Source: Microbacterium sp. LWS13-1.2 (GTDB taxonomy: Bacteria; Actinomycetota; Actinomycetes; Actinomycetales; Microbacteriaceae). Taken from it: a stretch of DNA of 64,000 bases. This document shows, piece by piece, positions 8,724 through 17,162 of the stretch. The DNA lies in NCBI RefSeq assembly GCF_040144835.1, contig NZ_CP151632.1:1612001-1676000 (forward strand). Reading direction: 5' to 3'. Position 1 is the stretch's first letter. Each line of letters starts with the position of its first letter. A model generated the notes under the pieces. That model did no database searches and was not told the origin of the DNA. It worked only from the letters and a program-made list of their open reading frames with translations. A program made the position numbers and the translations under genes.

Positions 8724-9155
8724 TCAGTCCTCGACCGTGATGCCCATGGAACGGGCGGTGCCGGCGATGATCTTCGAGGCGGCCTCGATGTCGTTCGCGT
8801 TCAGGTCGGGCTGCTTCGTCTCGGCGATCTGGCGCACCTGCTCCTTGGTCAGCTTGGCGACCTTGACCGTGTGAGGGGTGGCCGAGCCGCGCTGGACGCC
8901 CGCGGCCTTCTTGATGAGCTCAGCGGCCGGCGGGGTCTTCAGGATGAACGTGAAGCTGCGGTCCTCGTAGACGGTGATCTCCACGGGGATGACGTTGCCG
9001 CGCTGCGACTCGGTCGCGGCGTTGTACGCCTTGCAGAACTCCATGATGTTGACGCCGTGCTGACCGAGCGCGGGCCCGATCGGCGGCGCCGGGTTGGCGG
9101 CACCGGCGTTGATCTGAAGCTTGATCAGGCCGGTCACCTTCTTCTTCGGTGCCAT
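8724..9155 (-). CDS. rplK: 50S ribosomal protein L11
   Basis: Large-subunit protein of the GTPase-associated centre, 143 aa, standard size. N-terminal half [37 protein letters not shown] is the conserved L11 region including the proline-rich stretch contacted by thiostrepton-class antibiotics. The C-terminal RNA-binding domain ends [18 protein letters not shown], a close match to the L11 signature. It is separated from nusG by 217 bp that contain a dispersed repeat, so a separate promoter for rplK-rplA is likely. Confidence 0.98.
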   Translation of the reverse strand: MAPKKKVTGLIKLQINAGAANPAPPIGPALGQHGVNIMEFCKAYNAATESQRGNVIPVEITVYEDRSFTFILKTPPAAELIKKAAGVQRGSATPHTVKVAKLTKEQVRQIAETKQPDLNANDIEAASKIIAGTARSMGITVED

Positions 9156-9292
9156 TCTTCTTTCCTTTCGTCGAACAGCGGATGCCGGAGCACCCTGTTC
9201 TCCCGCGAATCCGGCCGTTCCGGATCGCGGTGTCCATCGCGCGCGCTCAGAGCGCGCGCAAACCTGAGAAGTCTACCAGCGATATTGCGGGT

Positions 9293-9362
9293 GTTTCGAC
9301 TCGCTTCGCTCGCTCAACCTTGACCCGGGATCGCATCAACGCTCGCTGGCGCTCGCATTGAT
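9293..9362. repeat. Partial copy of a dispersed stem-loop repeat, plus an imperfect inverted repeat
   Basis: GTTTCGACTCGCTTCGCTCG and following bases at 9293-9319 match one arm of the repeats at 17074-17157 and 23587-23675. The next 9336-9362 (ATCAACGCTCGC ... TTGATC) forms a separate imperfect hairpin. A compact palindrome GCGCGCTC-A-GAGCGCGC lies at 9241-9257. All fall in the nusG-rplK gap (9156-9372). Confidence 0.7.
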
Positions 9363-9372
9363 CCGACCCGCG

Positions 9373-10560
9373 TCAAAGCTTGGTGACCTGGTCGAAGCTG
9401 AGCTCAACCGGGGTCTCGCGCTCGAAGAGCGAGACGAGGACCGTGAGCTTGCCGCTCTCGGGCTTGATCTCGCTGATCGTGCCGGGCAGGCCCGCGAACG
9501 AGCCCTCCTTGATCGTGATGGTCTCGCCCACCTCGAAGTCGACCTCGGCGGGGATGACTCGGGCCGCGGCGGCGGCGCCCTTCTTGGCCGGACCGCCCTT
9601 GGCTCCGGCGACCTCCTTGACCTCGACGAGGCTCTTCAGCATGTTGAAGGCCTCTTCGAAGCGCAGCGGAGTCGGGTTGTGGGCGTTGCCTACGAAGCCG
9701 GTGACGCCGGGCGTGTGACGCACGACCGACCACGTGTCTTCGTTCAGGTCCATGCGTACGAGCACGTAGCCGGGGATCCGGACGCGCGTGACCATCTTGC
9801 GCTGACCGTTCTTGATCTCGACGACGTCCTCCATCGGGACCTCGATCTGGTAAATGTCGTCCTCGACCTCGAGCGTCGACTTGCGCTGCTCGATATTGGC
9901 CTTCACCTTGCGCTCGAAGCCGGCGTAGGAGTGGATGACGTACCACTTGCCCGGGAGCGTGCGCAGCTCTGCACGGAACGCCTCGTACGGGTCCTCGTCC
10001 TCGTCCTCGCCGTCCTCGGCGTCGCTGTCGGCGATCTCGTCGTCGGCGAACTCGTCGTCCGAGTCCTCGTCGTCAGCGGACGCAGGAGCCTCTGCGGCGT
10101 CGGCCGGGGAGACCGATGCCTCGACCTCGTCCACGACGCCGGCTGCGGCATCCACCTCTGCGACGAAGTCCTCGTCGAGCTCGGGTTCGTCCTCGTCGCC
10201 GTTCACGTCGGGACCGTCGTACGGGGTCACCTCGTCGGCGGCCTCGGCCGCACGCTCGGCGACCTCTTCCGCGAGGGAGTCGTTGATCACCTCGGCTGCT
10301 GCTTCGGTCTCTGCCGTCTCGTCAAGATTGAGAGCGTCGTTCACGATCGCGTCCGCCTCCGGGTCGTCGATGTCGATGTCGTCCAGGTCGGCGTCGTCGT
10401 CGCCATCACCGTCGTCGACGATGTGGATCGCGACGTGCTCGGCTGCTTCGACCGAGCGCTCCTCCTCGGCGAGGACGTTGCCCTCCTGGGCTTCGTCGTC
10501 CTCCGAGGACTGCTCAGCGGCGGTCGCCCAGTCGGCGTCGTCGACATATCTTTCAGTCAC
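9373..10560 (-). CDS. nusG: Transcription termination/antitermination protein NusG with long acidic N-terminus
   Basis: RNA polymerase processivity factor that also links transcription to translation. The protein is 395 aa; the canonical NusG core begins only near residue 204 with [20 protein letters not shown], contains [20 protein letters not shown] and the NGN-end motif [10 protein letters not shown], and closes with the KOW domain ([21 protein letters not shown]). The first 200 residues are extremely rich in Asp, Glu and Ala (for example [19 protein letters not shown]) and look disordered. Actinobacterial NusG proteins usually have acidic extensions, but this one is as long as the core. 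A short Lys/Ala/Gly linker ([16 protein letters not shown]) separates NGN and KOW. It follows secE by 82 bp. Confidence 0.97.
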   Translation of the reverse strand: MTERYVDDADWATAAEQSSEDDEAQEGNVLAEEERSVEAAEHVAIHIVDDGDGDDDADLDDIDIDDPEADAIVNDALNLDETAETEAAAEVINDSLAEEVAERAAEAADEVTPYDGPDVNGDEDEPELDEDFVAEVDAAAGVVDEVEASVSPADAAEAPASADDEDSDDEFADDEIADSDAEDGEDEDEDPYEAFRAELRTLPGKWYVIHSYAGFERKVKANIEQRKSTLEVEDDIYQIEVPMEDVVEIKNGQRKMVTRVRIPGYVLVRMDLNEDTWSVVRHTPGVTGFVGNAHNPTPLRFEEAFNMLKSLVEVKEVAGAKGGPAKKGAAAAARVIPAEVDFEVGETITIKEGSFAGLPGTISEIKPESGKLTVLVSLFERETPVELSFDQVTKL

Positions 10561-10642
10561 GTGAGTTCTCTTCCGTTCCGTCCGCTGCCGGACCTGCGGT
10601 CCGCCCGTGTCTGGCTCCGGGGCGAGCCGGAGCGCTCGGGGA

Positions 10643-10924
10643 TCAGGCGCTGGGCACTCCGAAGACGTACGACGTGATCCACACGAACAGCACGTCCAGG
10701 CCGTAGACGAGCGCCATCATGACGACGACGAAGCCGAGCACCACCGCCGTGTACTTCAGCAGCTCCTGGCGCGTCGGGGTGACGACCTTACGGAGCTCGG
10801 CGAAGACCTGACGAATGAACAGGGCGATACGAGCGAAGACGTTGAGCTTCTTCTCGCGGGGTGCGGCCGTTCCCTCAGCGGGAACGACTTCGCCCTTCGG
10901 CTCGTCCTGAACCATCGATGCCAC
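10643..10924 (-). CDS. secE: Preprotein translocase subunit SecE
   Basis: Small essential subunit of the SecYEG channel, 93 aa. I choose the GTG at 10924 because GGAAGG precedes it by seven bases; an ATG three codons later (10915) is the alternative. The N-terminal third is polar; the amphipathic region [30 protein letters not shown] carries the conserved SecE motif with [12 protein letters not shown], followed by one membrane segment ([22 protein letters not shown]). It sits between tRNA-Trp and nusG, the standard actinobacterial order. Confidence 0.96.
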   Translation of the reverse strand: MASMVQDEPKGEVVPAEGTAAPREKKLNVFARIALFIRQVFAELRKVVTPTRQELLKYTAVVLGFVVVMMALVYGLDVLFVWITSYVFGVPSA

Positions 10925-10996
10925 CTGATTACCTTCCGTGAGCCGACACGGGTCGACCACACTTTCTTATCAACGCAGGGTGTGTGCGCTGACGCG

Positions 10997-11069
<73 letters not shown>

Positions 11070-11243
11070 AGAGACCCGGAGGTCTCGTGAAGCCCGCACT
11101 CTTCCCCTCTCACCGCGGCTTGAGGATCCGCACCCGACAACGGGCACGGCGAAAGAATGCAGACTTCTACTGCACGTTCCAGTGTACGGCATGCCTGCGG
11201 ACGCCGCGAACCGGGAGCGGCCTCGCGAGGGCGATTCCACGGC

Positions 11244-11681
11244 TCAGTACTGCTGTACGCCGTAGCGGTCCGGCTCGGGTCCCCGTTCGAACGCCCGGCC
11301 CGACAGCGAGGTCGGCTCGACGCGCACATAGGTGTACTTGAGGGTCGGGATCCAGGGCTTCAGGCCGAGCCCGTCGGCCCGCTCCACTTCGGCGGAGCTG
11401 TCCAGCGGATGGGCGCGTCCGCGGAGGATCACGCTCCACGCGTCGGTCTCGGTGTGGTCGTCTACCTCGAAGAGCACCTCGTCGTTGACGGTCAGCTCGA
11501 ACAGCTTGCTGCCCTGCGCGGTGCGGAACAGCACGCTCTCGCCGTCGACGACGTAGTTCACGGGAAAGATGTCGAGCACCTCGCCGACATGCGTCACGAG
11601 GCGGCCGAGCTCCTGCCCGCGCAGGCGTTCCCAGCACTGCTCATCGGAAAGGGCGACGACGGGGTCCGATGTCTCTGCCAT
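11244..11681 (-). CDS. Pyridoxamine 5'-phosphate oxidase-like FMN-binding protein
   Basis: Small split-beta-barrel flavoprotein, 145 aa from the ATG at 11681, which has a GGGAG site just upstream; the open frame extends 33 codons further without family similarity. LGRLVTHVGEVLDIFPVNYVVDGESVLFRTAQGSK is the typical core of actinobacterial FMN- or F420-binding PNPOx-like proteins, and EVLFEVDDHTETDAWSVILRGRA completes the barrel. The substrate is unknown. It lies downstream of the GABA catabolic genes on the same strand, with about 120 bp between, so co-transcription is uncertain. Confidence 0.82.
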   Translation of the reverse strand: MAETSDPVVALSDEQCWERLRGQELGRLVTHVGEVLDIFPVNYVVDGESVLFRTAQGSKLFELTVNDEVLFEVDDHTETDAWSVILRGRAHPLDSSAEVERADGLGLKPWIPTLKYTYVRVEPTSLSGRAFERGPEPDRYGVQQY

Positions 11682-11804
11682 GCTCCCATCCTCCCGCTCC
11701 CGGGTGTCTCGCGACACCCCCGGGAAGGCGGCATCGCGCGACGACGGGGCCGCCTCGCCGGGGGCACGGGGCTCTGACACGTCACCCCGAGCTGACGCGG
11801 AACC

Positions 11805-13166
11805 TCAGGCGCCGACGCGGATCAACTTCTTGTTGACGAACTCGTCGGCCGCGAGGAGACCCATCTCGCGCGAGGTGCCGGAGCGCTTCACGCCGCCGAA
11901 CGGCAGGCCCGGCTCGTCGGCGAGCACGACGTTGACATAGACCATGCCGGCGTCGATCCTGTCGGCGACCCGCTTCGCCTGCTCCTCGTCCGTCGTGAAG
12001 ACGTACGAGCCGAGGCCGTAGCTGGTGTCGTTCGCGAGCGCCACGGCGGCGTCCTCGTCGGCGACCTTGTAGACGACGCCGACGGGGCCGAAGAACTCCT
12101 CGCGGTAGGCGTCCATGTCGCGGGTCACGTCCGCGAGGACCGTGCCCGGGTAGAACGCGCCGTCACGGGTGCCACCGGTGACGAGGGTCGCCCCCTGGGC
12201 GACGGCCCTGTCGACCTGCTCGGCCAGCCGCTCCGCCGCCGTGAGCGACGACAGCGGGCCGAGTACGGTGTCGTCCGCGAACGGGTCGCCGACCTTCGCA
12301 CCCGACATCGCGGCGGTGAACCTCTCGAGGAACGCGTCGTACAGGCCGTCGACCACGATGAAGCGCTTGGCCGCGTTGCACGACTGGCCGGTGTTGTCGA
12401 GGCGCGCGGCGACCGCGGCCTCCACGGCGCCGTCGAGGTCGTCGGTCGAGAGAAGGATGAACGGGTCCGACCCGCCGAGCTCGAGCGCGACCTTCTTGAG
12501 GTTTCGCCCCGCGATCTCGGCGACGGCGGCTCCGGCGCGCTCGGAGCCGGTGACCGAGACGCCCTGCACGCGGCGGTCGGCGATCACGGTGGCCGCCTGG
12601 TCGTTGGTCGCGTAGATGTTCGTGTACACGCCCTCGAGCCCGGCGTCGGCGTAGATCGCTGCGATCGCGGCGGCCGACTCGGGGCACTGCGGCGCGTGCT
12701 TGAGGAGGATCGTGTTGCCCACCACGATGTTGGGCGCCGCGAAGCGGGCGACCTGGTAGTACGGGAAGTTCCACGGCATGATGCCCAACAGCACGCCGAG
12801 GGGCGTGCGGCGGATGACCGCGGTGCCCTCGCCGTCGATGTCGATGGGCTGGTCGCCGGTGATCTTCTCCGCGTGGTCGGCGTAGTACTCGGTGATGTCG
12901 GCGGCGAAGTCGACCTCGCCGAGCGCGGCCTCCAGCGGCTTGCCCATCTCGCGCACGATGATCGCGGCGAGGTCGTCGCGGCGCTCTCGATGCAGCTCGG
13001 CGACCTTGCGGATGCCGGCCGCGCGCTCGGCGACGGGCTGATCGCGCCACGTGCGGTAGGCGGCATCCGCTCCCGCGATGGCGGCCTCGAGGGCTTCGTC
13101 GGTGATGGTCGGATACGTGGCCAGGGTCTCCCCCGTGGCCGGGTTCACGACGGCGTAGTCGGTCAT
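11805..13166 (-). CDS. gabD: NAD(P)-dependent succinate-semialdehyde dehydrogenase family protein
   Basis: Aldehyde dehydrogenase, 453 aa, converting succinate semialdehyde to succinate, the last step of GABA breakdown. Start at 13166 follows GGAGAGG. Motifs: GIMPWNFPYYQVARF (substrate tunnel/cofactor), SVTGSERAGAAVAEIAGRNLKKVALELGGSDPF with the general-base Glu, and NTGQSCNAAKRF with the nucleophilic Cys. The shorter length and AKRF after the Cys are typical of the YneI/Sad-type subfamily. It is last in a minus-strand series with an APC permease, a stress protein, an amine oxidase and GABA aminotransferase. It could also accept 4-aminobutanal, which would fill an otherwise missing step. Confidence 0.88.
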   Translation of the reverse strand: MTDYAVVNPATGETLATYPTITDEALEAAIAGADAAYRTWRDQPVAERAAGIRKVAELHRERRDDLAAIIVREMGKPLEAALGEVDFAADITEYYADHAEKITGDQPIDIDGEGTAVIRRTPLGVLLGIMPWNFPYYQVARFAAPNIVVGNTILLKHAPQCPESAAAIAAIYADAGLEGVYTNIYATNDQAATVIADRRVQGVSVTGSERAGAAVAEIAGRNLKKVALELGGSDPFILLSTDDLDGAVEAAVAARLDNTGQSCNAAKRFIVVDGLYDAFLERFTAAMSGAKVGDPFADDTVLGPLSSLTAAERLAEQVDRAVAQGATLVTGGTRDGAFYPGTVLADVTRDMDAYREEFFGPVGVVYKVADEDAAVALANDTSYGLGSYVFTTDEEQAKRVADRIDAGMVYVNVVLADEPGLPFGGVKRSGTSREMGLLAADEFVNKKLIRVGA

Positions 13167-13206
13167 GCTTCCTCTCCGATCGGATGGATTGGGGACAGTC
13201 TGCCCG

Positions 13207-14775
13207 CTAGTTGCGGGCGCGTCGAAGGCTTTCGGGGGCGTCGATACCGAGTGTCTCACCGCGGAAGAACGCCGGACGCTTGATCGCCTGCCAGATCATG
13301 ATCACGACACCCACGAGGATGACGGTGACCCCGAGCACGAACACCAGGCCGAGGCCGAAGATGCTCGACCCGCTGCCGTACGCCGGGTCCATCGAGTCGA
13401 CGAGCGTCGTGACGAACAGAACGGCGAGGATGGCGCCGCCGACGAGCGGGAAGAGGAAGGTGAAGAAGAAGCTGCGCACCGAGTCGAACCACTGCTTGCG
13501 GAAGTACCAGACGCACGCGAACGCGGTGAGGCCGTAGTAGAAGCAGATCATCATGCCGAGCGACAGGATGGTGTCGGTCAGGACGTTCTCGCTCACCACG
13601 CGCATGACGGCGTAGAACACCGACGCCACGATCGCCGACACCACCGTCGCGTAGCCGGGCGTGAAGAACCGCGGGCTCACCCGGGCGAACTTCTTCGGCA
13701 GCGCGCCGTAGTGGCCCATGGCGAGCAGCGTCCGCGCCGGGCCGACGGCGGTCGACTGCAGCGAGGCGGCCGAGCTCGACAGCACCGCGAGCGACACGAG
13801 GAACGCGAGCGGGCCGAGGATCGGGTCGGAGAGGGCGAAGAACACGTTCGCCGAGATGTCCTCGTTCGCCAGTCCCAGCGCGCCCGTGCCGACGCCGGCG
13901 AACATGATCAGGCCGATCGACAGCAGGAGGTAGAGCGACACCACGATGACGACCGTGAGCATCGCGGCGCGACCGGGGGTCTTGGCCGGGTTCTTGGTCT
14001 CCTCGTTCATCGTGAGGACGACGTCCCAGCCCCAGAAGATGAAGATGGACAGCGACAACCCCGCGGCGAACGCGCTGAACGTCGGCACCTCGAACGGGTT
14101 GAACCACGACCACGAGAACGCCGTCGGATCAGGCGCATCGCCCGACACCGCCTTGATGATCGCGACGACCGCGAACAGCAGCAGCACGACGACCTGGAAG
14201 CTCACCAGGATGTACTGGAACTTCTGGGTGGTCTGCATGTCGCGGTAGGAGATGAGCGTCGCACCGAGCATGAACAGCAGGCAGACGATGACGTTGATGA
14301 AGGGGTTGAACGCGAGCTCGGCGATGTCGGGGTTGCCGGTCAACTGCGAGATCAGCAGGAAGAGGAACTCCACCGCGATGCCGGCGAGATTCGACAGCAC
14401 GATCACGGTGGCGGCGATGAGGCCCCACCCCGTCATCCAGCCGATCCAGGGACCGAACGCCCGCACGCCCCAGGTGAACGAGGTTCCCGAGTCGGGCATC
14501 GCACGGTTGAGCTCGCGGTAGCCGAACGCGGTCAGGAGCATCGGGATGAATCCGACGAGGATGATCGCGGGCACCTGCGTGCCGACCACGGCGACCGTGG
14601 GCCCGAGAGACGCGGTGAGCGTGTAGGCGGGGGCGATGGTCGAGACGCCGATGACGACGGCGCCGAGGACGCCCACCGCGCCGGCGCTGAGCCCCTTCTG
14701 GGAGAGCTCGCCAGCGTGTGCGCCGGAAGACGGGGCCAGCGGTGCGGCGCCGCCGGAGTGCTGTGGAGCGCTCAT
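13207..14775 (-). CDS. APC-superfamily amino acid/polyamine permease
   Basis: Membrane transporter of 522 aa with about twelve hydrophobic segments and a polar N-terminus of some 25 residues. The first segment carries GVLGAVVIGVSTIAPAYTLTASLG, the unwound ligand-binding helix of APC carriers, and PDSGTSFTWGVRAFGPWIGWMTGW is the conserved TM2-3 region. It is placed between succinate-semialdehyde dehydrogenase and a universal stress protein in an apparent putrescine/GABA operon, so putrescine or GABA uptake is the reasonable guess. The gap to the stress-protein gene is 5 bp, which supports co-transcription. Confidence 0.88.
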   Translation of the reverse strand: MSAPQHSGGAAPLAPSSGAHAGELSQKGLSAGAVGVLGAVVIGVSTIAPAYTLTASLGPTVAVVGTQVPAIILVGFIPMLLTAFGYRELNRAMPDSGTSFTWGVRAFGPWIGWMTGWGLIAATVIVLSNLAGIAVEFLFLLISQLTGNPDIAELAFNPFINVIVCLLFMLGATLISYRDMQTTQKFQYILVSFQVVVLLLFAVVAIIKAVSGDAPDPTAFSWSWFNPFEVPTFSAFAAGLSLSIFIFWGWDVVLTMNEETKNPAKTPGRAAMLTVVIVVSLYLLLSIGLIMFAGVGTGALGLANEDISANVFFALSDPILGPLAFLVSLAVLSSSAASLQSTAVGPARTLLAMGHYGALPKKFARVSPRFFTPGYATVVSAIVASVFYAVMRVVSENVLTDTILSLGMMICFYYGLTAFACVWYFRKQWFDSVRSFFFTFLFPLVGGAILAVLFVTTLVDSMDPAYGSGSSIFGLGLVFVLGVTVILVGVVIMIWQAIKRPAFFRGETLGIDAPESLRRARN

Positions 14776-14780
14776 GCGCG

Positions 14781-15656
14781 TCAGCCGTCCTGGCCGCGCG
14801 TGCGGGGCACGACGACCATCGGTACGGGAAGCTCGTGCAGCATCTTCGCTGCGGTCGAGCCGAGGAACAGGCGGCGGGGCTGTGCGAGCCGGCTGGAGCC
14901 GACGACCGCCAGCTCGCTCGGCTGCCAGGCGAGGTGGGCGACGGCGTCTTCGATGCTGTCGCCGCGTGCCACGACGACGTCGGCCTCGACGCCGTCGGGG
15001 AGGACCTCGAGCGCCTTGCCGAGCACATCGTCGGCGTGAGCGGCGCCCGCGATGCGGATGACGCCGGTGTCGACGGTGGCCGGGAGGTCCACGGACACGA
15101 GCGACAGCAGGCGCAGGCCCGCGCCGGTGGCGACCGCGAGGGCCACGCTCTCCTCGAGCAGCGCACTGGCGCCCGGGCGCGTGCCGATCGCCGCCGTGAT
15201 GCGGCTCACGCCGGTCACCTCCAGGTGGCGCGACCCCTCAGGTGCCAGCACCACGGGAACGTCAGACGAGTGCAGAAGTTCGCTCGCCACGGTGCCGAGG
15301 CGGTGGCGTCCGCGCAGTCCGCCGTTGGCGGCGCCGACCACGATGTGGGATGCCGCGAGCTCGTGGGCTGCGGCGATCAGACCCTCGGCGAACGAGTCGC
15401 CGAAGCGCACATGCGCGGCATGGCCCACGTCCCCCGGGATCGAGGCCGACGCCTCGGCGAGCCACGCCTCGGCCTGCGTCACGAGGTAGCGGTCGTAGCC
15501 GGCGTCGGGCGGCGTGATGACGCTGCGGTCCTCGGCCGGGAGCACCAGCACCAGGTCGAGGGCCGCGTGCATGGCGCCGGCCAGACGCGTGCCCACGGCG
15601 ACCGCGTCGGCTCCGGCATCCGTCGCCGTATAGCCGACGACGATCCGCGGACTCAT
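14781..15656 (-). CDS. Tandem-domain universal stress protein
   Basis: Cytosolic protein of 291 aa with two UspA domains (about 1-145 and 150-291). The second has the nucleotide-binding GSSRLAQPRRLFLGSTAAKML pattern (G-2x-G-9x-G-S/T), and the first the related GAANGGLRGRHRLGTVASELL. The ATG at 15656 overlaps the amine oxidase stop by 4 bp, so it is translated with the catabolic operon. Usp genes paired with APC transporters are common in actinobacteria; here it may modulate the permease, which is inference. Confidence 0.88.
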   Translation of the reverse strand: MSPRIVVGYTATDAGADAVAVGTRLAGAMHAALDLVLVLPAEDRSVITPPDAGYDRYLVTQAEAWLAEASASIPGDVGHAAHVRFGDSFAEGLIAAAHELAASHIVVGAANGGLRGRHRLGTVASELLHSSDVPVVLAPEGSRHLEVTGVSRITAAIGTRPGASALLEESVALAVATGAGLRLLSLVSVDLPATVDTGVIRIAGAAHADDVLGKALEVLPDGVEADVVVARGDSIEDAVAHLAWQPSELAVVGSSRLAQPRRLFLGSTAAKMLHELPVPMVVVPRTRGQDG

Positions 15657-17014
15657 CGGTGCGCTGCTTCGACGATGCTGGCGGCGACAAGGCGGCCCAT
15701 GCGGATCGCGCCGTCGACGTGCTGGTAGCCCGCGCCGGCCATGTCGCTGCACGCGAAGTGGATCGGGCCGACGGGGGTGCGCAGGTCCGCGCCGTAGCGC
15801 GCGAGGCCGCCGAGGTCGAAGCTGGCGGCGTAGGCGCCGCGCGTCCACTCCTCGGCGCCCCAGTCGCTCTCGAAGTACACCAGCGGGTTCTTCGCCTCGG
15901 GCCCGTAGTAGTGCGACAGGGACTCGAGGATGCGCTCTTTGCGCTCCTCGGCCGACACGCGGAACAGGTCATCGGCGTTGCGGTCCGAGACGAAGCCCAC
16001 GAGCGTTCCCCGCTCGTCGCCGTGGTTGGTGTTGTCGTACGCCTCGTGGGAGATCTCGTAGGGGCTGAACGCGGTGCCCGACAGGCCCTGCTCGCGCCAG
16101 AACGGCCGGTCGTAGACCGCGTGCACCTTGATGACAAAGCCCATCGAGATGTGCTGGTGCATCTGCTGCTTCAGGCGCGGCAGCGCCGGCTGGAACTCGA
16201 TCCACGGGTAGAGGATCGGCGCGTGCGCCAGGATGACGAAGCGCGCGCGCACCTGGAGGCCGTTGTCGGTGACGACGCGGACGCCGTCGTCGCCCCAGTG
16301 CACCTCGGTGACCGGCTGCCCGAGCACGACGTCGTCGCCCAGACGCTCCGCGAGGAGCAGCGGCACCTGCTGCAGGCCGCCCACGACGCGCTCATCGAGG
16401 ATGAAGTCGGCGTCGACCAGGTGCGAGAAGCTCCCGGCGCTGGCGGCCATGAGGAGCGCCTGCAGCGCGGAGAACGCGTAGGCGGGCTTGGTCAGCATCG
16501 CACCGGCGATGAAGAGCGCGATGTTGTCGCGCGCTTCCTGATCTTCGGTCTGGTCCTCGAGCCATGCCTGGAACGAGATGCGGTCCAGCGCCTCGGCGTC
16601 GGGGTGCTCCCACGGCTTGTCGGGGTCGATCTGCGCGACGAGCCCGTCGAGCACCTCGATGAGGCGGACGATCTCCTTCTCGGTCTCGGGCGCGACCGGG
16701 AAGATCTCGCCGGTGAACCGGGTGAGCTCACCGTCCTCGCCGATGTAGACCGAGTCGCCTTCGCGATAGCGGCTGTAGGTCTCGAGCCCGAGCTCGGCGA
16801 GGGTCTCCTTGAGGGCGTCCTGATCGGGCGACACCCACTGGCCGCCGATCTCGAGCATGGCGCCGTCGACGACATCGGTCCACAGGCGCCCGCCGACGCG
16901 GTCCCGGGCCTCGAGCACGACGACCGAGAGGCCTGCCTTCTTCAGCTCGTTGGCGGCGGTCGTTCCGGCGGCGCCGGCGCCGACGATGACGACGTCGCGG
17001 GTCAGCTCGATCAT
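15653..17014 (-). CDS. puo: Flavin-containing amine oxidase, putrescine-oxidase-like
   Basis: FAD enzyme, 453 aa, oxidising a primary amine to the aldehyde with release of ammonia and hydrogen peroxide. The start at 17014 follows AAGGAG. N-terminal dinucleotide fold VVIVGAGAAGTTAANELKKAG, then VVLEARDRVGGRLWTD, and the FAD-contacting C-terminus GPIHFACSDMAGAGYQHVDGAIRMG. The overall pattern resembles actinobacterial putrescine oxidases (Rhodococcus, Micrococcus type); the GABA aminotransferase and SSA dehydrogenase beside it support putrescine as substrate. Tyramine or another monoamine is the alternative. The gap to gabT upstream holds a stem-loop repeat. Confidence 0.87.
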   Translation of the reverse strand: MIELTRDVVIVGAGAAGTTAANELKKAGLSVVVLEARDRVGGRLWTDVVDGAMLEIGGQWVSPDQDALKETLAELGLETYSRYREGDSVYIGEDGELTRFTGEIFPVAPETEKEIVRLIEVLDGLVAQIDPDKPWEHPDAEALDRISFQAWLEDQTEDQEARDNIALFIAGAMLTKPAYAFSALQALLMAASAGSFSHLVDADFILDERVVGGLQQVPLLLAERLGDDVVLGQPVTEVHWGDDGVRVVTDNGLQVRARFVILAHAPILYPWIEFQPALPRLKQQMHQHISMGFVIKVHAVYDRPFWREQGLSGTAFSPYEISHEAYDNTNHGDERGTLVGFVSDRNADDLFRVSAEERKERILESLSHYYGPEAKNPLVYFESDWGAEEWTRGAYAASFDLGGLARYGADLRTPVGPIHFACSDMAGAGYQHVDGAIRMGRLVAASIVEAAHR

Positions 17015-17073
17015 GGAGACTCCTTCGTCAGGGCGTGCATGCTCGCGCGCCTCGCGTGCTGCGTTCAGGTGGG

Positions 17074-17157
17074 GCGTTTCGTCTCGCTCGCTCCTCGCTC
17101 GCTCGCTCAACGACCGGTGCTTCCTGGACGTTGAACGAGCGAAGCGAGACGAAACGC
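17074..17157. repeat. Dispersed stem-loop repeat, copy with both arms
   Basis: Left arm at 17074-17117 and right arm at 17129-17157 are near-perfect inverted copies (right arm ends GCGAGACGAAACGC). The element sits inside the gabT-amine oxidase gap and could attenuate or process the transcript. It is the same family as 23587-23675 and half of 9293-9319. Confidence 0.85.
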
Positions 17158-17162
17158 GGGGA

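Noticed and set aside
9935-10564. Serine-rich plus-strand frame opposite nusG
   Set aside because: It is the antisense of the Asp/Glu-rich NusG extension; composition is a mirror artefact.
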